A DNA stretch of 64,000 nucleotides from Trametes villosa (taxonomy: Eukaryota > Basidiomycota > Agaricomycetes > Polyporales > Polyporaceae). The notes below the pieces were generated by a model, which was not told the origin of the DNA, searched no databases, and saw only the letters and a list, made by a program, of their open reading frames with translations. The stretch is taken from positions 1,512,001-1,576,000 of the forward strand of contig PUDQ02000001.1 in assembly GCA_002964805.2 (NCBI GenBank), given 5' to 3'. Below are positions 44,338 through 55,166 of the stretch, one piece after another (position 1 is the stretch's first letter; each line of letters begins with the position of its first letter). A program made the translations under genes and the position numbers.

Positions 44338-46151
44338 TCAGCCCCATATCGCCTTCGCCGCCTCCACCACCAGTGCCAGCTTCTGCGTTTGCTCCTGCGC
44401 AGTGTTCAGTCTACGCCGACACAGCCTGTGCTCCACAGCAATAGACATACCTCTTCTGTGATCGGGTTGCCCTCAAAGACCGACGCAAAGCCGCATTGCG
44501 GGCTGATCGAGAGCCTAGACAAACTCAGCCTTCGGTGATCCATTCCCACAGGACGGCCAAGTATACGCACTGGCCCAGTGCGTCGGCATAAGAGCGCTTG
44601 GGCTCCCCTTGAGCTATAATTTCCGCGGCGCAGTGCACGCGCGCCCGGATCTCCTCCATGCTCTCGGGCTGCGAACCAGGACCAGTCAGCCATGGAGCCC
44701 TCCGGTCGGTTCAGAGACACCGTACCTCTCCGCTCTTCGTCGTAACGAGCCCCAGGACGACGTGCTTGCCCAAGGGCAGGTGTCGCAGAGGCTCCAGGCC
44801 CCCCGCACGATCGTTATCATACTCCAACTGTGGCGTTTAATGCGTCAACGCTCCTGTCCAGGTGACAAATGAAGCGGTCACCCACGTAGAAAACGTCCAC
44901 GTCCAAGTCGCACAGAAACTTTTTGGCGATACGCTCGTACCCTCCTTCGGCGAAATGCATGCCCTATGACCAATGCGTTAGATGGAGGTGATATATGTCG
45001 TAATACGCCCACACACGCACCTTCATGTTCCCGCGGCAAGAGTGCACCCCAATGATGAGGTCGCGTGGCCGGTCGGCCGTCACGGCATTGTAAACGTCGA
45101 TATACGTGCTGAGTAGCTTTTCGTGATCGGCGTTCATAGCTTCCATGGCGGATATCATCGCGTCAGAGCAGAAGAAACAGAACCCGGCGTCGTCGAACTG
45201 AATGCGCCGGCAGCCATGGTCGTACAGATCTTGAATCTCCTCCCGGAATGCCTTCACTATGTCGGCAAAGTAGTCCGCTGGAAGAACAGCGGTTGATAAG
45301 AATGGACACCAGGCACCCCGGCGATATGCATACTCACCGTCGTTCTGGTATACGGAGTGATCGTAGGTGTGCTCGGAGCCGTGTGCGGCATGCATCCACG
45401 TCGGCGGGCATATGGTAACTTTGATCGTCGAGACGTCCTATGTGTTGCCTCGGTTAACAAATGCTAGTATGGCATGAATTTGGGCGTACCTCCGGGGATA
45501 CGTGCTCTTTCACAGACAGGAAGTCATGCAAGTAAATGGGCTTCGTCCGGCGAATTTTGCCCTGGAATGTAGATGATCCGATGAGGAGTATGCGGCGGTG
45601 GCAAGGGGGGACATACTTGCCGTGCAATAGCTCGAGGCCCATTCCTTCACACCCAGCGCATTGAAAATCTGCACATAAGGCAAGTATTGCTGTGCAAAGG
45701 AGTGCGGTTTAGCATGGAATCGTGGAGCTGGACCTCATGTACGGACCATGAACTCGCTCATCGGACCTATATGTAGCGCGTTCAAGTTAGCATCCCGCCA
45801 TTCTGGGAAGCAGTCTCTACGCACGATTAGGTACGAAGGTCATCCCTTCGAGCGCTTCGAAGATCCCTTGCGTGTACACGTCTCTACATAAACCAGTTAG
45901 ATTCCCGCCACGGCATCAGCATCGGTGAGCTCTTACCGGTGTATCTCCCCATCCGTAGTTATAGCCAACCCGATATCCTTCTGGAGCTTGACTAGGCCTG
46001 GCAGGACTTCATCCTCCAGCGCCTTCAGCTCCTCAGCGGTGCACTGCCCGGCGTGGTAGGCAACGCGCTTCTGGAGCACCTTCTGCGGGCGCAGGAGGGA
46101 ACCGATGTGGTGCGCATGCGCGCAACGCTTTGCCGCAGCTTCGCTAGCCAT
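44338..46151 (-). CDS. UROD/MetE-like protein (MetE C-terminal domain only)
   Basis: This protein matches the C-terminal catalytic barrel of cobalamin-independent methionine synthase but lacks its N-terminal half. The start MASEAAAKRCAHAHHIGSLL is followed by KLQKDIGLAITTDGEIHRRD, RDVYTQGIFEALEGMTFVPN, RRIQFDDAGFCFF, RDLIIGVHSCRGNMK, ERIAKKFLCDLDVDVFYV and SISPQCGFASVFEGNPITEE. The zinc-ligand pair HxC (HSC) and the distal cysteine in PQCGF are kept. The last exon follows an intron after ITEE and ends LALVVEAAKAIWG, with the stop at 44338-44340. About nine introns are present. The physiological methyl donor and acceptor are unknown for this fungal subfamily. Confidence 0.82.
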
Positions 46152-47294
46152 GTCCGGGGAGCAGGTGGAAGTGAACGGCGTACCCGCCCCCGCCAAGCAT
46201 GCCCTTTAATGCGCGCGAGCGAGCGAGTCTATCGCCCGGCTGTCTCGCTACAATGGATGCGGCGCCGCGGGGCGCACCCGCACCCACGGCCTGTCCGAAG
46301 AGCGAATGGGGTGGCGCGCTGCCCTCGGACAGCTCCCGCTCGTTACGGCAACTCGATGGCGGGAAGTGTGCGGTTGCGCACGGAGTGCGGCGCGCTCGGG
46401 CGGCAGCTTGACGTCTATCTGTGCAAGGCTCTTCCCGGATGCGCAGATGGTGCGGTCAGAAGGTGCCACGGGCAGGACGCTGTGGGTATTTGCGGGTGCA
46501 TGCTTGCAGAAGCAATACAGCCGCGCACACGTGGGCTGCGTGCCGTCATACGGTGGAATCCACACCGGGAGAGGAACGGCCTGTTCTGACATGTGCGCAG
46601 CGCGATGGCAACCTGGCGGATCGTACAGGTTGGATGATGTGCGTAGATGAGATGGGGAGTGAACTTACGGACGTTGTACCGTGCAGAGCACCGTCAATTA
46701 GAGCCAAGTGCGCTAGGATGCTCGCGCGTTGACAACGACAGGTCCGAGCGATGTGCGGCGAGCTTCTGTGGTCATTCTCGCTGATTTGGGCATAGTTGGA
46801 TACTCAGTCTCGAGTTTGGCATGCATACAACCAGGTCGCCGCCCGACATGCGAACGTAGCGGACATGAGCGTCGTAGCAAAAGCACAGCGAGGCGGCCGT
46901 TGCCTGCACAGCTTTCAGAGTTGTGGGCGGGCGCCTATCGAGTACCTCCGGAGAGGCCGGCCGGACGCCGGGAGATGAGGCCGGATCAGGTTCTCACGTG
47001 TTGGAACTCCGCCAGGCTCTGAGGGCGCAACTGTTTGGTAGGGCCGATTTTCAACGCCTCCTCAAGACCCCCTTCAAGGTCAGTATGCCCGTATTCGCCC
47101 TCGAAACGCTGCGGGATCGTCTCTAGGCCTCCAGAATGTACGGTCGGCCAGGTCGTTTCTGCGGATTCCGCCCAGGAATGCGCTGGATGGCCCGAACTCT
47201 GGTCGGATGTAGCGGCGGCCTCGCATCTGGCATTCTGGGCTCCCTCCTCAGAACTCGAGTGCTTACGCTTCCTCCCCCTTCTCTAGACTAAGCC
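46152..47294. other. Long divergent intergenic region before RPL13
   Basis: An 1143-bp interval between the MetE-like start and the RPL13 start. Several mid-length frames exist on both strands (for example around 46306-46650 and 46923-47126), but none has recognisable motifs or a plausible splice context. A pyrimidine-rich CTTCCTCCCCCTTCTCT tract (47269-47285) lies directly before the RPL13 ATG, a common fungal ribosomal-protein leader feature. Confidence 0.5.
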
Positions 47295-48089
47295 ATGGGT
47301 TTCGCGCACAACAACGGTGCGTGCAGCGTTTGCAGGAGGTTGGAGAGCTCGGGAACTTAACGCAGTGTCACGCAGTCCTCCACCAGAACCACTTCCGCAA
47401 GGACTGGCAGAGCCGTGTCCGCACCTGGTTCGACCAGCCCGGCCGCAAGCTCCGCCGCCGCACTGCGCGCAAGGAGAAGGCCGCCAAGCTCGGCGTTCGC
47501 CCCCTCACCCTCCTCCGCCCCGCCGTCCGCGCCCAGACCGTCCGCTACAACCGGAAAGTCCGTGAGGGCCGTGGCTTCACCCTGGCCGAGCTCAAGGAGG
47601 CCGGCATTGGCAAGAAGGAGGCGCGTGGTGTTGGCATCGTCGTCGACCACCGGAGGCGAAACCTGAGCGAGGAGGGCAAGGCGATCAACGTTGAGCGCCT
47701 GAAGGCGTACAAGGCGCGTCTCATTGTCTTCCCCCGCAACGCGAAGAAGCCCAAGAAGGGGGACTCCACCGTACGTATTGCAATCACCTGGGTGTATCGG
47801 GCAGGATTGAATCGTGTGATCAGGGCGAGGACCTCACCGCTGCCACCACCCGCCTTACTCTCCCCATCACTTCCACCTTCGTCCGCGAGGAGCCCCGCAA
47901 GATCACCCAGGAGGAGCGCGACTTCCAGGCTTACCGCACTCTCCGCGACGAGCGCGCGACCGCCCGCCACGAGGGCAAGCGCAAGCTCCGGGAAGCCAAG
48001 GTTCGTGTTTTGTTACATCTGCTTACCATTTGGCCGTTGACACCGTCGACTTGCAGAAGGCCGAGGAGGAGGCCAACAAGAAGAAGTAA
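47295..48089 (+). CDS. RPL13: 60S ribosomal protein L13 (eL13)
   Basis: A large-subunit ribosomal protein of eukaryotes. Four exons, 47295-47316, 47376-47770, 47824-48000 and 48057-48089, total 627 nt (208 residues). The first exon codes only MGFAHNN plus one base; exon 2 opens VLHQNHFRKDWQSRVRTWFD, followed by QPGRKLRRRTARKEKAAKLG and GFTLAELKEAGIGKKEARGV. Later parts read SEEGKAINVERLKAYKARL, and the end is EEANKKK. All match the family, and length is normal. A short 5' exon of this kind is typical for ribosomal-protein genes. Confidence 0.97.
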
Positions 48090-48338
48090 ACTACTCGTGT
48101 ACTACTTCTTCCTTCCCTGTACGACACCTGCATCATGCTCTGCACTCTCTCCATGTACCCAAAATCTGGCACGCCCGGGGTTTTATAGCGTCATATGCCA
48201 CATGCATCAATATGATGACCACGCTTTCGCTGGGGCAGACCCATCCGACAACTCAGCCTGCTCAGTATTATGTGAAGCTGCATGATGCCCTGCATACAGC
48301 GATCCGTACATGTCTAATACAACCAATGACCACAAAGT

Positions 48339-50159
48339 CTAATTCTTCATGGCCTCTCTGACCTCTGAGTCGGCGACCACACCTACAATCTTGATCTGGT
48401 CGGCGACTTGTTTTAGGACACCGTTCACTTCCCCGTTGCCCTCCACGAAGCCGAACTCGGCGTACTCCAGACCACGCTCTTTCGCGAAGTCCTTGACGAG
48501 CAGGCTCGCCTCGCGGAGATTGTGTCTGGGCAGGCGCGGGAAGAGATGGTGCGTCACCTGCAGATGGAGCCCGCCGTGGATGAACTCGATCCGCGGAGAG
48601 CAGATCACGTCCACGGTCGTCCGGAGCTGGCGCGCAAAGAACGACTCGACGGGGCCCATGTCCGCGGTCGAGCGCGAGAAGTGCGAGAGCACGATCTGCG
48701 CAGGCGGTCAGCAGGCTGCAGCGAAGCTCGCGTTGGCAGGGCGGGGCAGATGGCGCGTACCTGCACGTGTACCGGGCTCGCGGCGATGTGGCTGACGAGG
48801 AGGTACGCGAGGGTTTTCTGCCAGGAGCCGCAGCCGCGGAGGACGGCGCCGAACCAGAGGAAGAAGAGGCCGAGGCAGAAGACCTCGGCCCACCACCACC
48901 AGCGCCCGCCGCGGAAGCGCCGGGGCTCGAACGCGGTCTTCGCGAGGTAGCCGTACGAGTTCGCGTAGAGGTTGAAGCGCGCGAGGGAGAGCACGACGTA
49001 GAAGAGCTTGTGCTGCATGGAGACGAAGAAGCGGCCGAACGCGTCGAACGTCATCTCGCGCTTGTAGTACGAGGACCATAGAGACTTGAGGAAGACGGGC
49101 GAGATCGCGAAGAAGGGGAGGTGCTGGATGTCGGGGTCGCTGCGGACTGGTTAGACTGCCTGCGGCGTGGTGGGTGGGTAGGTAGGTGTGACGTACTGAG
49201 AGGGGTGGTTAGGAACCACTGCGGAGGCGCAGGTTCGTCATTACGGCTCTGGGCGGTGATTTGGAACACTCACAGTGATGCACGTTGTGGTTCTAGTGGG
49301 GAACGTGAGGGTCCAGACACGAAAGCAAGTACAGAGTACGACCACTTACGTTCACCCACCAACCGATACTGAGGCCGCCGAGGAAGTCGGCCACGAAGAT
49401 AGATATCAAACGGTCGCCCGTCCAGTTGTGCGTGACGCCGGCGTGCCCGAGGTCGTGCGCGAAGAACGTGAGCTGCTGCCAGAACAGCCCCAGCAAGAGC
49501 GCGCTGGTAACGAGCCAGCCATAGTGGTAGCAGACCGCAGATAGCACGCCGAGCAGCGTGTACCGCACGAACTCGGGCCCGTACCCGGTCACGAAGCGCG
49601 TCTTGTACAGCCCCGCAGCGGTGATGCGCCTGTGCAGCTCCTTGTACGCGTCCGAGTTCAGCTTCTCGTTCTTGAGCGTGAGCTCGTTCGGCGCGGCCTG
49701 CAGCATGCCCAGCGTGGGCCCGCACTCCGCCGTTTTCTCCTGTGCTCGCGTCTTGAGCAGGATCTCCGAGCCGGGCGCGGACGAGCCCGCCTCGTCCGCC
49801 GAGCGCACGGGGCGCGCCTCGTTGTACCACTCCGGCTTGCCGTCCTTGCCCGCCCTGCGCACCCAGCCGTTCGCGATCGGGGGCACGAACGGCACCCAGC
49901 CGTCTGGGCCGACCTCCGCGCAGCCGATGATGAAGCCGCGCATGCGCTGGAGGGTCTCGGCGGAGTGGAACGCCTCGACCTCGTCCGTCGCGTCGCGCCC
50001 GACGAAGTGGAGGAGGGAGAGCTGCCCGCCGGGGTGCGCGGCGAGCCAGGAGGGCGGGACGCGCACGAGGCTGCCGTTCAGGACAAAGAGCACGTCGCCC
50101 GCGAGGATGCGCGTGGCGATCTGCTCGCGGGACCACACCTGCGTCGGAGGGAGGCCCAT
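48339..50159 (-). CDS. Delta-8 sphingolipid desaturase with cytochrome b5 domain
   Basis: This ER enzyme introduces the trans-8 double bond in the sphingoid base of fungal glucosylceramides. The N-terminal cytochrome b5-like domain shows heme ligands in AAHPGGQLSLLHFVGRDATD and AFHSAETLQ. Membrane segments follow (FVRYTLLGVLSAVCYHYGWL, LLLGLFWQQLTFF). The three desaturase histidine boxes are HDLGHAG, HNVHH (formed after splicing) and QVTHHLFPRLPRH, where the third has Q in place of the first His as in front-end desaturases. Three introns are placed at about 49270-49350, 49135-49200 and 48695-48760. The end is VADSEVREAMKN. Confidence 0.92.
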
Positions 50160-50479
50160 GGCGACCTCAGAACTTGAAGCGGGTTAGGGAGGGAGGAGGT
50201 GGGGAGACGGAGGCGTAGCGGTGGCGGCCATCAGCGCTCTCGCTATTTCGCAGTCTGGGGTGATTGGCGCCACAGTACAAATATGCGCAGACATGGTGCT
50301 GCGCCTCTTATGGTAACCAAGTTCGAATACCCGGGCTCGAGAGAGGAGTACTTCTGAACGACCACACTACCGTGAAGTCCAGTCCGTATGTAGCGTCGCC
50401 AAAGGCACAGAGACTGCGCATATACATGCGATATTCCGAGAAGGCGGCACAAATACACAAATTCAGGGCCCGAACCTAA
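50160..50479. other. Desaturase promoter / phosphoesterase 3' flank
   Basis: A 320-bp gap between two minus-strand genes. It holds no convincing frame. A GTTCGAAT word at 50321-50328 recalls a tRNA T-loop, but no cloverleaf can be drawn around it. Confidence 0.5.
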
Positions 50480-51367
50480 TCATATCTCCACCACCTTCTC
50501 CGGGACGAACCCTCTATCGACACCTCTTCCGTATCCTTTAGGGTTGCTGAGCACCCTGATACCCTCCCGTTCAAAGTCGCAAGCCCAGTGCGTATGTCCG
50601 AACGCCCATACCTTCACCTGCTTCCTCCAGCACGGGCCTCCCACAAGCTCCGTCGCAAACGCAGAGTTGATCGGGCTGTTGGCGTACTGCGGGTTGGAAG
50701 TGCCCCCGACTGTCGGCGCGTGGTGCGTCATGACGATGATCCTGCGGTGGGGCTCGTTGGTAGCGATGTCTGCGATGCTGCGCTCGAGCCAGGCGAGGTC
50801 GCGTGCGTGGAGGGACTCGTAGACTGTCGGGGTGAAGCCTTGGATTTGGTTGAAATCGTTCAGCCCTAGTTGGATAGCGTAGCGGCGGCTGGGGTCAAGT
50901 CGCGACCAGAGGGTGCAGCCCAAGACTGTAACGGTGTCGGATATGTCGTAGCGGGTGCGATCGAGGAGGACGAATCGCCCGTATGGCTCTTGCGCGCTGG
51001 CGTTCTCGCGTATGGATTGGAACCGCTGGGCAAAGTCGACGAGTCGGCGGTTCGACTCCTCCTACATCGGCACGTCACGATAAGCATTTGGCTGTGCAAC
51101 GTTTTCTCAGGTGATACTCACCAGAGAGGAACCGTAAAACTCGTGATTTCCGCAGAGGAAGAACACAATCTTGAACCGCTTCAGCTGCGTATGCAGCCAC
51201 TCGAAGAGACCGTCGTGTACGGTGGCTCCTATGTCTCCGAGAAGGGCGAGTGTGTCTGCGTGGGCAGGGAAGGTGTATTGGTATGAATTCGCCAAAGGGG
51301 AATATTTGGACGGTGGGAACTCGAGGTGGAGGTCGCTCAGGACCTGGATTTGAACGTCGACATCCAT
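50480..51367 (-). CDS. Calcineurin-like metallophosphoesterase
   Basis: A stand-alone phosphoesterase of the calcineurin-like superfamily. All five metal-binding blocks are in order: QVLSDLHLE (DxH), TLALLGDIG (GD), VFFLCGNHEFYG (GNHE), IIVMTHHAPT (H) and VWAFGHTHWACDF (GHxH). The start MDVDVQIQ follows an in-frame ATG pair at 51365-51367. An intron near 51062-51122 joins YGSSL to EESNRRLVDFAQRFQ. Residues after GGTSNPQYANSPINSAFATE carry no known domain. The substrate cannot be told from sequence; it could be a nucleotide, a phosphodiester or a protein. Confidence 0.85.
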
Positions 51368-52304
51368 CGCGCTGGGAGGAGTTGGATACTGATTCAGATG
51401 AAGCACAGGGTAGCTGCACAAGCAAGGGAGAGTGTAGACCACAAGAGATCCCACATCGTCGGACACATTAGTATTAACTGTGTGGAGGAGATGCGGTGAC
51501 TGCTATTGGGTCACCGGAACAGGGTGGTCGGAGCGAGTCAAGCGCACAGCCTGATACTGACAGATACGGGTGTACGGATACGAGCGGGCGGCACCACAAG
51601 CGAATTCCTCCGATGAGCGGTTCCGAAGCTCACAGGATGTGGTTCCTACGGTAGTTGCCAAACGGGATTTCCGTGGAAAGCGGGGGCCGCCGCCCAACAA
51701 ACAAGCCCGGCAGGTGTGACGACAGCGGGGAGGCGTTAAGCTAAGACATGGGTGGTGAATTCATCGCATTGACAGATGGGGTTAACAGTGGGAGTGATCG
51801 ACGCTGGTCATTGGCCAACATTGACTTATCGTCGACTCCCGCATCGACCAACGCCGCCCTTCCCCGCAGAGGGACTGGTGCACGGCGACTCGGATGCGGA
51901 AGTGGGTAGCGGGAGGGCGATGTCATCTGGGGGAGTTCATTTTGTCGGATAGAGTGTACGCGGAAGAGGAGGATCGATGGGGGCGTCGGGGTCGGTGCGC
52001 CGGCTCTGCCAAGGGGGTGGTAGACGCCGGGCCGTCAGTCGGAATGGATGGAGAGATCGCGTGGGCGTCGCGAGACGACGCGAGACAGCGAGCGCCCACC
52101 GCGCCCTCACCTCCTCCCTCCTCCCGCCACCTTCATTCCTCCCGCCCTCCGTCTCCCGCGCCAGACCCGTCCAGTCTGCGCCCTCTCATCCGCTCGCTTT
52201 TTCTCTAAATATCCCTCTCTCCCCAGGCGTCACTCTGCCGCCGCGATCTCCCCCTAACTCAGGCGCCGGCTCACTTTCTGACCTGCCCCCTCCTCTTCGG
52301 GTCC
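51368..52304. promoter_or_regulatory. Divergent promoter phosphoesterase / membrane protein
   Basis: A 937-bp interval between opposed starts. From about 52100 to 52230 the plus strand is C/T-rich (ctccctcctcccgccacc), then ctctaaatatccctct lies near 52203-52218, about 95 bp before the next ATG and a possible TATA-type element. No gene is supported in the interval. Confidence 0.5.
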
Positions 52305-54223
52305 ATGTGGACGTTCGGCCGGTGGCTCCTACCCGCGCTCATCCTCCTATGGCCGCTACAAGCATACGCAGCTAACTTCACCTTCACCTATGGCGCGGCG
52401 GGCCAGTGCGATGACTTTCAGGTCTCATGGACAGGTATCTAGCGCCGTAGCATTGCACCCGCTATGCTGTGGTACTCACTTCACTCGTGCAGGTGGGACG
52501 GCCCCGTTCCAGTTGACTCTTGCACCCGTACGTGTCATGAGCTCTCCGCAAATTTGCTGTGCTCACCGACGTCTTCCAGTCCTTTGGCACACCCAGGACT
52601 TTCAACATCTCTGCCGACGCCTTCCAAAATGGCAAGGGCACTTTTTCTACCAAACTTCCCTTCCCTACCAAGAAGCAGTTCGTCGCCATAATGTCTGATG
52701 CAACTGGGTTTGCCTCTGGGGGAGTGTCGAAAGCTATCACGTCCGGCAGCTCTGCGAGTAAGGATGCCTGCAATTTGACAGATCCCGGTAAGTCTACTAC
52801 TCAATGTCTCGCGGGAATCAACGAGCACTGACAGTTCCCTCAGGAGCGGACTTCTTCTTCGAAGCTAATCTCAACCTTGCGCAATGCCGGTATGTTTACC
52901 CCATATCCCCGAGCGAGTATTCGTCTTACACCCCTACAGTGTATATACCTTCAGCGGATACACCAAGGCTGTGCAGCCTGTTACGATCCACGTATGCTCC
53001 TCTACTCATTCCCTTACTCCTTGTGAACCGTATTCTCACCTGTCTTTCAGGGCCTCGTCCCCGGCGGTTCCACATTCGTCCTGAACCCACCGAAGGGGCC
53101 TATATCCTACGACTGGATAGCCGATGTCGCCTCCGGGACGTCGCTAATGTTCATCATGACCGACGCCCAAGGCAGACAGGGCGGCAGCTCCCAGTTCTAT
53201 CTCGTCAACATGTCGGACGACGCGTCCTGCCTCGATAAGAACTCGCCCGCGTCTGTAACGAACGCGCCCTCGGCAACTGCACCCGCCGCCAGCAAGCCTT
53301 CCCGCAGCGCCTCCAGTTCTGCTTCTGCGTCTAGCACGGCCTCGCCAGATTCCAGCTCCTCCAGTAAGACCAGCGGCGGCACCATCGCGGCGGCTATCGT
53401 TGGGTGTGCCGTTGCGGCGTTCATCGTGGGCACCCTCGTCTGGTTCTACATCCGCCGTCAACGCGGAGCCTCCGTCGTCAAAGGTCGCTTCTTTGGCAAG
53501 TTCCAGAAGAAGGAAGTCGACCTCATGCACGACCCCGGCCTGCCGCCGCCAGCGACCGTCAGCCCCTACCCCCTCTATCACACGCAGTCCCACTCGCAGC
53601 AGGACGGGTTCGTCGCCACGCCGAACTCCACCTTCGACCTCCTCGGCGCCCAGCCACGGCCAAGCGGGGACCCCTTCGCCGACGGAGCGGGCTCGCTGTA
53701 CACCCCTACCGCGCCCTCGTTCGCGCACCAGCGTGACTCCTTGGCGCCGTCGACCTTCCCTCCCCCTCCTGCCGGCCAACGCGGCTCGACGTACGAGGGC
53801 TCCGTGCACGGCTCCGCCGTGGGTCGCCCAGGCGAAGGCAGCACGGCCTCCTGGGACCAGTCCGTCACATCAGGCATGCGCCGCAAGGCCGCCGCTGCGG
53901 GCATCTCGCCGTACGCGCCCTCCGCGCGCTTCATCTTGCACACCGACATCGAGGACGACCTGCCGCCGCCCCCGGAGGACGAGGTGATTGAGCTGCCACC
54001 GCAGTATAGCGAGCGGCGCGCCCCGGCGCGTTCCGTAGCGGGCCCGAGCAGTCCTACTACTGCGTCAGGCTCGCGCACAAGACACCCTTCGGACCCGCCA
54101 CCGCCCATCAGCCCGACGGTGCCGTCGTCGTCCCCAGGGCTTGCATACCTGTCCCGCCGTGACTCGTCCTCTCAGTCCGACCACACCATACACCCCAGCG
54201 ACCCGCAATCCCGGCCGTCGTAG
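52305..54223 (+). CDS. Single-pass membrane protein with secreted N-terminal domain
   Basis: I do not recognise a named gene. The start MWTFGRWLLPALILLWPLQA is a signal peptide, followed by ANFTFTYGAAGQCDDFQVSW. The ectodomain, spliced from at least six exons, carries ADAFQNGKGTFSTKLPFP, KDACNLTDPGADFFFEANLN and FVLNPPKGPISYDWIADVAS with paired cysteines. A Ser/Thr/Ala-rich stalk (SRSASSSASASSTASPDSSS) leads to a transmembrane helix, IAAAIVGCAVAAFIVGTLVW, then basic FYIRRQR. The cytoplasmic tail is long, proline-rich and disordered (ELPPQYSERRAPARS). This layout is like fungal cell-wall stress sensors (Mid2/Wsc type) by topology only. Confidence 0.75.
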
Positions 54224-55166
54224 CGGCGCCTGCGCTAGCACGGTCTCTGCTGCCCCCTTTGCTTGCGCCGTGGTATAGGGTTCGGGTTCCTTGGCGCCAT
54301 GCCCTCCGGAGACGAGTGCTCCCGGGAGGCGCCCCGGTGTTGTAGTGCTCGCTGCTGTTGTTGTTGTCCGGCGCGCGTTTGCTGTTGATATCCTGTTCTG
54401 TCCTGTGCCTGTGCTCGCTCCGCCCACATCCCCCCTTCCCCCGCGCGCATCACGCCACCGCCCCTCCATACCTGTCCGCTCGTTCCTTCCCGCGTTCCTT
54501 CCCCTCCTCCTGCTTCCTGCTCCCTCTTGCTGTGCCGCCGCCGCCACCGCCTACTCCCCCACCCGCCCCAGCCAGAGGCAGGCCCGACTTCCGGAAGTTG
54601 TTTCCGCCGGACCTCGTTTCCCCTTCGCCGCGGTCTGGCGTTTGTGCCATGTTTATTCACTTATCGTATTATCCCGCTCCATCTGTCTCCCGCAGCCTAC
54701 ACAAAGGACCCAGACCCGCTGTAATGGATAGCCGTAGCCCGTGCCACTGCGCGCGGGGGGCCTACGCCCTCCCGCGTCTGAATGTAGTACGTATACAGCG
54801 CCGCTGTGTAACCCCCTCGGGCCAGCTGCGGCCGTCACCCGTGTGTGTGCACCCGTGTTCGGACCGGCGATGACGTTACGGTGAGGCGATGCGCGATAGA
54901 ATAGAGTAAGTAGGTCGTAACGTGGGCGTACTAGGACAGCGAGACGTGGGTTATACAGAGACAGGTATGACAACGCAGGGGTGCACCCGCGCACGCACTG
55001 CGCACGCACGCACGCGCGCGCGCGGGGCGGACGCAACTCGGAGATAGAATACATTAGCAATAACGCGTGGCATGGGACTTCCCGCTCGCTCTCCCTCCCC
55101 CGGCCGCCCGCCCGATCCTCTCTGGCGGATACTAATAGGCGGCGGCCGCGCGGGCTCTGTAGTGCA
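54224..55166. other. Convergent 3' region with alternating purine-pyrimidine run
   Basis: A 943-bp gap between convergent genes. C/T-rich sequence dominates 54410-54600. A perfect 26-bp alternating purine-pyrimidine run (mainly CG and CA steps) lies at 54999-55024, preceded by a near-perfect GCGCACGCAC. No coding frame is convincing. Confidence 0.55.

Noticed and set aside
43778..44461. A long plus-strand open frame rich in Pro, Arg and Ser upstream of Pal1
   Set aside because: It follows a strand-skewed GA/CT region and overlaps the true last exons of the MetE-like gene on the other strand. No motif or start context supports it.
46152..47294. Possible extra gene in the 1.1-kb gap before RPL13
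   Set aside because: Frames are under 180 codons, have no motif, and no set of splice sites improves them. Reported as intergenic.
49270..50136. A long minus-strand frame rich in Arg and Ala over the desaturase
   Set aside because: It is a shifted frame of the desaturase gene, whose true frame holds cytochrome b5 and histidine-box motifs.
50290..50345. tRNA-like GTTCGAAT word
   Set aside because: The flanking bases cannot form acceptor, D or anticodon stems of the needed length.
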